Assembly: GCA_965205915.1 (NCBI GenBank)
Contig: OZ242191.1
Location: forward strand, 992,001-1,056,000
From: VXMO01 sp965205915
Lineage (GTDB): Bacteria; Chloroflexota; Dehalococcoidia; UBA6926
Reading direction: 5' to 3'
DNA: 64,000 nt
The notes under the pieces were generated by a model. That model searched no databases and was not told where the DNA came from. It saw nothing but the letters and a program-made list of their open reading frames with translations. The translations under genes and the position numbers were made by a program. Numbering within the stretch: the stretch's first letter is position 1; the number at the start of each line of letters is the position of its first letter. Of the stretch, positions 42,350 through 49,841 are shown piece after piece.

Positions 42350-42612
42350 TCTCGGCTCCAACGCATTGGATGCTGCTCAGCAGATACCGCTTCCCGCCCC
42401 CACCTTCCGCTTCAGTCGAACTTGAGGCGGGTATGTCCCGCAATGGTACTCCATGCTGTATGGCCGACAGATTTGGACTTGGCGGTCTATGTACTGTCCC
42501 GCGCCCAACGGGTGGAACCGGAGGCCCGTGTCAGGCACAGGAATTACGGGGATGGAAACGCCGTCGCTAATTGGCCGTTTTGGCGCGGGCGCCGAATAAA
42601 TCCCGGAGTCAA

Positions 42613-42981
42613 TCAAGGCGTTGCGGTTTGTTCCGTGTATGACAACATGCGGTGGACGAATTGGTGAACGAGTGGGCGATCCCCCTCGACTTCATAGTCC
42701 TCCATTTCGTCGTGGTAGAAGTTTCTATGGAACTTTTCCGCCGCCGCAAAGCCGCCTGTGAAAAACACGTCGTCAATCTCGCCAGCCACCAGTTGGACCA
42801 CGTTCTTCATGGCGCGGTGGGATCTGCATTCCCACCCGCGTTGGTCCGCCACGGCCATGACGGCGTGTGTGGCGGCGCCCCACAGCTTTTCTGAAGCCTG
42901 TAGGTGGTCTCCCGACGCGAATTCCTCATCGGATGCTGTCAGGAAATCGCGGGCGGTCTGTGAGTGGTCAGTGTGATTCAT
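42613..42981 (-). CDS. PaREP1-like small helical protein (copy 2)
   Basis: 122 residues. SEKLWGAATHAVMAVADQRG and HRAMKNVVQLVAGEIDD are shared nearly word for word with copy 3 (43381). TACACT stands 6 bases before ATG 42981 and no SD exists, as for the other copies, implying a leaderless message. Function unknown. Confidence 0.75.
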   Translation of the reverse strand: MNHTDHSQTARDFLTASDEEFASGDHLQASEKLWGAATHAVMAVADQRGWECRSHRAMKNVVQLVAGEIDDVFFTGGFAAAEKFHRNFYHDEMEDYEVEGDRPLVHQFVHRMLSYTEQTATP

Positions 42982-43380
42982 AACGACAGTGTAGCAAGCG
43001 CGTAAAGAGCAGGAGGAGTCAGCGCAAACTACAGTCGGCGCGCCACGTTGCTATTCCCGGCAAGGACGCCTGCAATCAACGCGACATCGGCGGCTTGGCG
43101 CTCGTGCGTAGGCAGCGGGCGCATGAGCTCCGAATAACCACACTGCGCCACCTACCCTACCTCCACACATACCTGGCATCGAAATGATGGGCGCCGGTTC
43201 GAAGTTGATTGGTATCGCGAATCTCCAGAGGGCTACCACCACTTCAGACACTGGGATTCCGGCAAGGGCCCGAGGGGAAAACCCCGACTATCGCGACACA
43301 CCTTCTTGTGGATTCCTGCTTGCGGCAGGATTACAGGTGATTCCGTGAGGGCAAGGGGTAGGGATCAATCCCGGTGTCGC
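42982..43380. other. Spacer between PaREP1-like paralogs
   Basis: About 400 bases without a convincing gene. It holds a REP-variant palindrome at 43310-43331 and sequence leading into copy 3 (GGATCAATCCCGG) that resembles the start of the spacer downstream of copy 2 (AATCCCGGAGTCAATC near 42599). Confidence 0.45.
43310..43331. repeat. REP-like palindrome variant
   Basis: GGATTCCTGCTTGCGGCAGGAT: same spacing as the ATTCCCGC family with CCTGC/GCAGG arms. Confidence 0.45.
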
Positions 43381-43749
43381 TCAAGTCGTCGGGGTTTGTT
43401 CCGTGTACGACAACATGCGTTGGACGAATCGATGGACGATGGGGCGATCCGCTTCGACTTCAAAGTCCTCCATCTCGTCATGGTAGAAGTTCTTGTGGAA
43501 CTTCTCGGCCGCTGCGAAGCTGCCCTGCACCAACTCATCATCGTACTGCTCGGCAACCTGCCGAATCACGTTCTTCATGGCGCGGTGGGATCTGCATTCC
43601 CACCCGCGTTGGTCCGCCACGGCCATGACGGCGTGTGTGGCGGCGCCCCACAGCTTTTCTGAAGCCTGTAGGTGGTCTCCCGACGCGAATTCCTCATCGG
43701 ATGCCGTCAGGGAATCGAGGGCGGTCTGTGAGTGATCGTCCTGATTCAT
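43381..43749 (-). CDS. PaREP1-like small helical protein (copy 3)
   Basis: 122 residues from ATG 43749, a recent duplicate of copy 2: long identical stretches in both protein and DNA (notably 42800-42930 with 43570-43700), differing mainly around GGFAAAEKFHRNF / GSFAAAEKFHKNF and QLVAGEIDD / RQVAEQYDD. TAGACT lies 6 bases before the ATG. Function unknown. Confidence 0.77.
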   Translation of the reverse strand: MNQDDHSQTALDSLTASDEEFASGDHLQASEKLWGAATHAVMAVADQRGWECRSHRAMKNVIRQVAEQYDDELVQGSFAAAEKFHKNFYHDEMEDFEVEADRPIVHRFVQRMLSYTEQTPTT

Positions 43750-43784
43750 GAACACAGTCTAACTCGCAGCCACCGGCTGCACTC

Positions 43785-43973
43785 CTACTTGGCAGTTTTG
43801 GCGCGGGTGCGGAGGCAGCGGGTACACATGCGAATCTGGGTGCGGATGCCGTCGGCGTTGTACTCGGAGATACGCTGGACGTTGACGTTCCAGCGCCGTC
43901 GCGTCTTGTGATGCGAGTGGCTTACGTTGTTTCCGAATTGGGGCCCTTTGCCGCAGACTTGACACTTTGCCAT
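43785..43973 (-). CDS. rpmB: Ribosomal protein bL28
   Basis: 62 residues. MAKCQVCGKGPQFGNNVSHS, then RTRRRWNVNVQRI-like basic core and CTRCLRTRAKTAK end; the CxxC pairs (CQVC, CTRC) mark a zinc-binding form of bL28 of the large ribosomal subunit. Preceded by a promoter at 44064-44092. Confidence 0.95.
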   Translation of the reverse strand: MAKCQVCGKGPQFGNNVSHSHHKTRRRWNVNVQRISEYNADGIRTQIRMCTRCLRTRAKTAK

Positions 43974-44063
43974 GATGTTTCGCTCGTCGCTTGTTTTGGT
44001 CGCTTAGCCGACTCGCTTAGTAGCTGCGCGTGGGTCGGCTGCGTTGTTACTGCACAGCGTCGT

Positions 44064-44092
44064 ATGCTACCAGAGTCCGGTGTTTGGGGCAA
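44064..44092 (-). promoter_or_regulatory. Probable rpmB promoter
   Basis: On the minus strand: TTGCCC (44087-44092), 17-base spacer, TAGCAT (44064-44069). Leads to a leader of about 85 bases before rpmB ATG 43973. Confidence 0.4.
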
Positions 44093-44163
44093 TACGGCGG
44101 GGGTTGCTGGCGGCGGGAACGGCGGGGGGCGTTACGGAGGTTGGTTGCACATTCAAGATCAAG

Positions 44164-44230
44164 ATTCCCGCTTTCGCGGGAATGACGGGGGAGGGCGCGG
44201 GAATGACGGGGGAGGGCGCGGGAATGACTA
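44164..44230. repeat. REP-like palindrome 3 followed by a 21-base tandem repeat
   Basis: ATTCCCGCTTTCGCGGGAAT at 44164-44183, then GGGAATGACGGGGGAGGGCGC in two and a half direct copies up to 44230. The repeat restates the end of the palindrome, so it probably grew from it. It stands just upstream of the DAK2 gene. Confidence 0.7.
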
Positions 44231-44247
44231 GTGGACGCAGGGAGGGA

Positions 44248-45879
44248 ATGATGACTAGTAGTGGTGGTGATGGCGGTGTGTTGGATGGGCAGGGGTTGTT
44301 GGCGGCGCTGATGGGTGGCGCGGGGTGGCTGCAGACGAATAAGGCCGCCGTCGATGCGCTCAACGTTTATCCGGTGCCCGACGGCGATACGGGCACGAAT
44401 ATGTTGCTCACCATTCAGACGGCCTTGCGTGACGCGCAGGAGAACCCCGGGGATGGCACGGTGGGCGCTATGGCGGCGGTCATCGGACAGGGGGCGCTGC
44501 GCGGGGCGCGCGGGAATAGCGGTGTCATTCTCTCGCAGTATTTGAAGGGCTTTGCGCAGGGGCTTGAGGGCGTCGCCACGATGGACGGCCCCGCCCTCGC
44601 CGCAGGTCTGCAGGCTGCTTCGGCTGCCGCTTACGGAGCCATGAGCAAGCCTGTCGAGGGAACGATGTTGACGGTCGGTCGTGAGGCGGGCGAGGCGGCG
44701 GGCGCGAGCGGGTCATCGGACGTTATCGAGACGCTTCGGGTCGCGGCAGATGAGTCGCAGAGGTCCGTTGAGCGGACGCCGGAGCTGTTGCCCGTTCTGG
44801 CGAGCGCGGGAGTTGTCGATTCCGGCGGACAGGGTATCGCGGTGATTTTGCGCGGGGCGCTGTCGGCGGTGACGGGCGAGGACACGGGGCCTCCCATCGA
44901 AACACCGACAATATCGTCCATCGATCCAAGCCTTTATGGGGATCAGGACAGCGGGGCGTGGGGGTATTGCACGGAGTTCGTGCTGATGGAGCCAACATCG
45001 ACCATGGACAGTATTCGCGCGACGATGGCGCTGTTTGGCGAGTCGGAGTCTATCGTCGAGGGCGACGGGCTTGTACGGGTTCACCTGCACACATCGGAGC
45101 CGGAGATCGTGCTGACGGAGGCCGAGGGGATGGGGCGGCTGGAGCAGGTATCGATCCGCGACATGGATCAGCAGCACCAGCAGTTCCTGGCGGGGCATGG
45201 TGAGGATGTCGACAACGTGGTGTGCGGTGTGGTGTCCGTCGCGGCCGGTCCGGGGTTTGTGCGGATCATGCGCGGACTGGGGGCCGGATCGATAATCTGG
45301 GGCGGACAGTCGATGAACCCGTCCGCAGAGGAGATCGCGGAGGCGGTGGAGTCCATTCCTGCCCCGGACATCATCATTTTGCCGAACAACAAGAACATCG
45401 CGGCGACGGCTGAGGTGTCACGCGACCTGATCCATTCGAAAGCCGTGACCGTGTTGCCGACGGAGTCCGTGCAGCAGGGCGTCGCGGCGCTGCTCGCGTA
45501 TTCCGCCACCGCGTCCGTGCAGAACAACCTTGACGGGATGCGTGGGGCAGTCGACGAGTTGCGTTGGGCGGAGGTGACGTTTGCCGTGCGCGACGGTCAG
45601 TCGGGCGACGTGACGTATGCCGCGAACCAGCCGATCGGGCTGTTGGAGGGGGAGTTGGTCGTTTCGGGCGAGACGCCGGAGGCGGTGGCGCAGGCTCTCG
45701 TGGAACGCATCGGGCCTGAGGGGGAGGCGCTGGTGACGCTGTTCTATGGGGCGGGCGTGACGGAGGAGCAGGCGGAGTCGGCGGCTGAGGCTGTGAGGGC
45801 TGTTTGCTCAGATGAGGTGGAGGTGGAGGTACAGAGTGGGGGGCAGCCGCTGTATCCGTATTTGATTTCTGTGGAATAG
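44248..45879 (+). CDS. DAK2-domain kinase-like protein (YloV/FakA type)
   Basis: 543 residues from ATG 44248/44251 (GGGAGG upstream). N-terminal DAK2 nucleotide-binding domain with VYPVPDGDTGTNM near 41-53 (Mg-ATP Asp ladder) and GARGNSGVILSQY near 94; C-terminal domain ends with a DegV-like-associated fold (LPNNKNIAATAEV). This is the FakA architecture: in fatty acid kinase, FakA phosphorylates fatty acids bound by a DegV/FakB protein, and a DegV gene is at 61041. Physical partnership is inference. rpmB lies divergently upstream, a common neighbour. Confidence 0.93.
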   Translation: MMTSSGGDGGVLDGQGLLAALMGGAGWLQTNKAAVDALNVYPVPDGDTGTNMLLTIQTALRDAQENPGDGTVGAMAAVIGQGALRGARGNSGVILSQYLKGFAQGLEGVATMDGPALAAGLQAASAAAYGAMSKPVEGTMLTVGREAGEAAGASGSSDVIETLRVAADESQRSVERTPELLPVLASAGVVDSGGQGIAVILRGALSAVTGEDTGPPIETPTISSIDPSLYGDQDSGAWGYCTEFVLMEPTSTMDSIRATMALFGESESIVEGDGLVRVHLHTSEPEIVLTEAEGMGRLEQVSIRDMDQQHQQFLAGHGEDVDNVVCGVVSVAAGPGFVRIMRGLGAGSIIWGGQSMNPSAEEIAEAVESIPAPDIIILPNNKNIAATAEVSRDLIHSKAVTVLPTESVQQGVAALLAYSATASVQNNLDGMRGAVDELRWAEVTFAVRDGQSGDVTYAANQPIGLLEGELVVSGETPEAVAQALVERIGPEGEALVTLFYGAGVTEEQAESAAEAVRAVCSDEVEVEVQSGGQPLYPYLISVE

Positions 45880-45994
45880 CGTTGAGGGGGCTTGCTTGAC
45901 ATAGGCGTGGGGTTGCGCTCACGCTCACGCCAGCATTTGCGGCAAGGGACGCGGGCCGGTCTTGTTGGTGCGCTCGCGGTGTAACGGACGATAA

Positions 45995-47332
45995 ATGGCG
46001 GTTAAGACCCGGTCGGGGCTTGGGACGTTGAATCCCCGTCGCGTGTTCTACGGGTGGTGGATCGTCCTGTCCGGCTTCCTGCTGATGCTGTTCTCCACAG
46101 GCGTGGGGTTTTACGGCTTTTCGGCGTTTGTGGGCCCGATAGCGGATTCTGTCGCCGGCGGCAGCCGTCAGGCCATTGGGCTGGCGGTCTCTATCCAGCG
46201 AGCGGAGTCCGGGGTTCTTGGCCCGATCGTCGGGTTCATGGTGGATCGGGTCGGCCCGCGCCTGGTGCTTCTTGTCGGATTCACGATCGGCGGAACCGGA
46301 TTCATCCTCGTCTCTTTGGCGCAGGAACTTTGGCAATTCTACGCTGCTTACTTCTTCCTGGCTCTCGGGCTTGGCGCAGGGTCATTTTTGGTTGTGAGCA
46401 CGGCTGTCACAAACTGGTTCAATCGTATGCGTGGGCGGGCCCTGGGATTCCTGTTCCTGGGACCGGGGTTCGCGGGGCTGATCGTCGTCCTCATCGTTGA
46501 ACTGATTGAGCTGTATGACTGGCGCGCGACGCTTGCGGGTGTCGGCGTTGCGATGTGGATCGTCTGCATCCCGCTGGCGATGGTGATGCGTCGCGCGCCG
46601 GAGGCATACGGGCAGCGTCCGGACGGTGATCCGCCACTGCCGGCTAGCGAGAACAGGGCTCAACAGCTGACAAGCGGAGGGGTTCCGGTTGCCGAGGCGT
46701 CGCTGGTGAGCATGCGCAGCGTTCTCCGCAGCGTGTCCTACCACCAGTACGTCTTAGCGATCGCGCTGCAGCAGATGGGCTTTTCGGCGCTGGTGATTTA
46801 CCAGATTGATGCCTTTGAGACGTTTGGCCTCACACCACGGGAGGCGGGACTGGCCGTTCTCATCTGGACCATCGGCGGGATTCCCGGGCGGTTGGCTTCC
46901 GGTTTTCTTTCGGACATGTTTGATAAGCGGCTCGTATTGGCCGCGGCATTCACGATGCAGCTTATCGGCGTGTTTTTCTTCCTGACGACATCGAACCTGT
47001 GGGGCGCGGGATTGTACGGAATCACGCACGGTTTGGGTTGGGGGATGACGACGCCATCCCGCCTTTCGCTGCAAGGGGAGCTGTGGGGCCGGGCAATCTT
47101 CGGCCGGTTGATGGGGATTCAGACGGGAACATCCGCCATACCCTCGATCCTCGCGCCATATTTTGTGGGTAGGGTTTTTGACAATACGGGCGACTATAAA
47201 ATGCCCATAATCCTGATGTTCCTGCCGCTGGTTATTAGCATCATTCTCATCTTGACCATTAGACGACCACGAAAGGTCGTGCCGCCCAGAGGCGAACCTC
47301 CGGACAATGACCGACTGTCGGCGGCGACCTGA
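45995..47332 (+). CDS. MFS transporter (second copy type)
   Basis: 445 residues, about 12 helices. RRVFYGWWIVLSGFLLMLF opens helix 1; DRVGPRLVLL is the MFS motif A loop after helix 2. Central cytoplasmic loop about 200-235, and a Pro/Arg-rich C-terminal tail. Same broad carrier group as the gene at 14823 but clearly diverged. Substrate unknown. Confidence 0.9.
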   Translation: MAVKTRSGLGTLNPRRVFYGWWIVLSGFLLMLFSTGVGFYGFSAFVGPIADSVAGGSRQAIGLAVSIQRAESGVLGPIVGFMVDRVGPRLVLLVGFTIGGTGFILVSLAQELWQFYAAYFFLALGLGAGSFLVVSTAVTNWFNRMRGRALGFLFLGPGFAGLIVVLIVELIELYDWRATLAGVGVAMWIVCIPLAMVMRRAPEAYGQRPDGDPPLPASENRAQQLTSGGVPVAEASLVSMRSVLRSVSYHQYVLAIALQQMGFSALVIYQIDAFETFGLTPREAGLAVLIWTIGGIPGRLASGFLSDMFDKRLVLAAAFTMQLIGVFFFLTTSNLWGAGLYGITHGLGWGMTTPSRLSLQGELWGRAIFGRLMGIQTGTSAIPSILAPYFVGRVFDNTGDYKMPIILMFLPLVISIILILTIRRPRKVVPPRGEPPDNDRLSAAT

Positions 47333-47340
47333 CCGGGCCG

Positions 47341-47545
47341 GGGATGGATTCCGGCCTCCGCCGGAATGACGGGCCCGGGGGGGCGTGGTGCGGTCGGCGG
47401 CGTTACGGGAGTTGGTTGGGTAAGTGAGGCTTTAGATTCTTCGCTGCGCTCAGAATGACATGTAGGGGCGCTCAGAATGACATTGTTTGGCGTTACTGAG
47501 GTTGGTTGCACTCCTGGCTCAAGATTCCCGCGTTCGCGGGAATGA
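47341..47545. repeat. Cluster of REP-like intergenic elements
   Basis: Contains ATTCCGGCCTCCGCCGGAAT (47348-47367), GGCGTTACGGGAGTTGGTTGGG, TTCGCTGCGCTCAGAATGACAT, GGCGTTACTGAGGTTGGTTGCAC and ATTCCCGCGTTCGCGGGAAT (47524-47543). The GCGTTAC-gAGGTTGGTTGCAC lead-in is shared with the copy at about 44128-44150 and in part with 20375. Confidence 0.7.
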
Positions 47546-47601
47546 CGGAGGAGGAAGGGGGGATGACGGTGCGGGGGCGGGGGCGGGCGTAGAATCGGGG
47601 C

Positions 47602-48720
47602 ATGGGTGAGTGGCCACGGCCGTGGCGGTATATTTTTCACGCGGATATGGACGCGTTCTTTGCTGCTGTCGCTCAACGGGATGATCCGAGTCTGCGTGGG
47701 AAGCCGATAGTCGTGGGCGGGCGAGCGGAATCGCGCGGCGTTGTCGCTGCCTCATCCTATGAGGCTCGCGTATTCGGCGCGCACTCAGGCATGGCGATGG
47801 CGACGGCGCTGCGTCTTAGCTCTGAGATTATTCGCGTCTCCCATCGCCCCGGGGGATACGGCAATATCTCGCGGCAGGTTATGACCATCCTGCGCAAGGT
47901 TACGCCGTTGGTGCAGCAGATCTCCGTTGATGAGGCGTACATGGATGTGACGGACGTGGCGGGGCCGGACAAGCTCGAACCTCTCGGCAAGGAGATTAAG
48001 CGGCAAGTGCGGCGCGCGACGGGGCTCGCGGTGACCATCGGCGGCGGGGTTAACAGGACTATCGCAAAGGTGGCGTCGCAGGTGGGCAAGCCGGACGGGC
48101 TGCTCCTGGTTCCACCGGCGACGGAGGATGAGTTCCTCGCGCCGCTGGACGTTTCGCTTATGAGTGGCGTCGGGCCCGCAACTCTTACAACCTTGCATAA
48201 ACGCGGCATCCGCACGATGGGGCAATTGGCGGCGGCGGACGATGAGTGGCTTGTTCAGCACTTTGGACGGCGCGGGGCGTGGCTTAAGGAACGGGCGCTC
48301 GGTGGCGGATCGTCGGAGTTGCAAGCGGAGGATGAGCGGCAGGTCAAGTCGATCAGCAGTGAGACGACGATGAGCACGGACACGGACAACGGCGAGATAT
48401 TGCTTGGGCTGGTGCGTGAGCAGGCGGTGGACGTCGTGCAGCAGATGCGGAACAAGGGCTTGCGGGCGCGGACGGTGCGGCTCAAGCTGCGCCTTTCGGA
48501 TTTCACGACGTTCACGCGGCAGCAATCCCTACCCCGCCCCACCGACGATGAGGCGGCGGTGCTGGGCGTCGCTGATGAGTTGCTGCGACGGGAGTTGGGG
48601 CCGGGGCGGGAGTTTCGGCTCATCGGGGTGGGGGTTGCCTCGTTGGAGCCTGCGCTGGATCAGCCGGAGCATGAGGGGAAGGGACCGGCGGCGGGTGGGC
48701 AGATACGGATGGGTATCTGA
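47602..48720 (+). CDS. dinB: DNA polymerase IV (Y family)
   Basis: 372 residues. Palm acidic residues in HADMDAFFAAV near 13-23 and SVDEAYMDVT near 109-118; steric-gate region and MAMATALRLS; HhH thumb region SGVGPATLTTLHKRGI near 190; C-terminal little finger domain from about 240. Error-prone lesion bypass polymerase. No clamp-binding QLxLF motif is seen at the C-terminus, which ends GGQIRMGI. Stands alone. Confidence 0.95.
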   Translation: MGEWPRPWRYIFHADMDAFFAAVAQRDDPSLRGKPIVVGGRAESRGVVAASSYEARVFGAHSGMAMATALRLSSEIIRVSHRPGGYGNISRQVMTILRKVTPLVQQISVDEAYMDVTDVAGPDKLEPLGKEIKRQVRRATGLAVTIGGGVNRTIAKVASQVGKPDGLLLVPPATEDEFLAPLDVSLMSGVGPATLTTLHKRGIRTMGQLAAADDEWLVQHFGRRGAWLKERALGGGSSELQAEDERQVKSISSETTMSTDTDNGEILLGLVREQAVDVVQQMRNKGLRARTVRLKLRLSDFTTFTRQQSLPRPTDDEAAVLGVADELLRRELGPGREFRLIGVGVASLEPALDQPEHEGKGPAAGGQIRMGI

Positions 48721-48761
48721 TGTCGGCGGCTGACTAGCCAGTCCGATAGGCAGCAGGGAAC

Positions 48762-48789
48762 TTGACAAGTGCTCCGGCGTGAGTAGTAT
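48762..48789 (+). promoter_or_regulatory. Sigma70-type promoter of the exported DUF4367-like gene
   Basis: Perfect TTGACA (48762-48767), 16-base spacer, TAGTAT (48784-48789). Predicted start near 48796, about 36 bases before ATG 48832. Confidence 0.65.
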
Positions 48790-48831
48790 CGCAAGCGTTC
48801 GTCTCGTGCTCATCAAGTCAGGGAGGGTGAG

Positions 48832-49584
48832 ATGACCGAGCAAATGTTGGACGGCGGGGATGAGACTCGGAGGACTGTCCTAGAATCTATGCCCGCAATC
48901 AGCAGGCTGCGATTTTTGTTGAGGGCTCATGCTTGGGGCGAATTGCGGAGTCATTCAGCCATGAGAGCAATTCATTTTGCACTTCTCATGGTCATCCTCG
49001 TTACTGCCAGCTTGGCGGCCGCATGCGACTCGTCCGACAGTCCAACTGCGGTTGTGAGTGAAGAAGAGTTCTACATGACGACTGTGCCGGTAGATCAGAT
49101 TATCGATCAGGCCAAACAGTTGGAAAAAAGTTCCGTCGATGTAACCCCGTTAGCCGAAGATCCTTTGGATACTTTCGAGTACGTTGAAATCTCCGACGAC
49201 GAAGCGGCTGCAATCGTACGATATGTGCCCGAGAGATTCACGTTATACGAAGCGCGGGTTTACGAATGGCCGGAGGGAGATTGGATTTACTTCAGATACA
49301 GTGGACGAATCAAATTGATCGAGCACCCGTTTGGCTCCGAAAGGAAATTACCAGGAGAATTCACCGAGACGCTAACGATAAATGACGAGCGAGCATACTT
49401 GGTCCGGGGGTGGCCTTTTTCCGTCCCCGGAGACGGGGATGAGGATAGAAGATGGTTCTGGGATGAATCCGGGCGCCTTGCCCTTTATTTCAAGAGTGGA
49501 GACAGGACTTTTGAAATTGATGTGCTTGGCGGTGAAACGATGACGCGGGATGAGATTATCAGGATGGCGGAGTCGGTCAATTGA
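48832..49584 (+). CDS. Membrane-anchored DUF4367-like protein
   Basis: 250 residues. SD GGGAGG before ATG 48832. Residues 1-43 are charged and cytoplasmic in character; 44-66 is a hydrophobic helix ending SLAAACDSS. An outside domain follows whose C-terminal part (WFWDESGRLALYFKSGDRTF ... TRDEIIRMAESVN) matches the DUF4367 pattern seen in anti-sigma-like exported proteins. If ATG 48961 is used instead, the protein is a plain lipoprotein. No sigma-factor gene is adjacent. Role unknown. Confidence 0.72.
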   Translation: MTEQMLDGGDETRRTVLESMPAISRLRFLLRAHAWGELRSHSAMRAIHFALLMVILVTASLAAACDSSDSPTAVVSEEEFYMTTVPVDQIIDQAKQLEKSSVDVTPLAEDPLDTFEYVEISDDEAAAIVRYVPERFTLYEARVYEWPEGDWIYFRYSGRIKLIEHPFGSERKLPGEFTETLTINDERAYLVRGWPFSVPGDGDEDRRWFWDESGRLALYFKSGDRTFEIDVLGGETMTRDEIIRMAESVN

Positions 49585-49841
49585 GTAGCCCAGGCTGAGT
49601 AACTTCAGCGGCTGGCCGCGGTGGTTTGTGAGGCTTATCCGCCGCCGGAACGCGGCTAGTAGCCCCGTGGCGATTCGATAGCACTCGGCCACGCCGTTCC
49701 GCCTTTCTCCGCCTCTTTCACGCCTGAATATGGGCGCTCGCCCGTCGTGTTGCGGTATGATTTTCTTGCGGCGCTGTGGCGTCGTTGTTTGTATCTCGGC
49801 CAAGCCGATTGGGGCAACAATTCGGGGGAGAGGTAGTAATC

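Noticed and set aside
42377..42616. 79-residue minus-strand frame between the membrane protein and a PaREP1-like gene
   Set aside because: Part of the sequence looks mildly protein-like (PDTGLRFHPLGAGQYIDRQV) but there is no SD, no promoter and no family resemblance; kept out for lack of support.
44178..44230. Short direct repeats that might be a CRISPR array
   Set aside because: Units are 21 bases, directly adjacent without spacers, and derive from the neighbouring palindrome. No cas genes are present.
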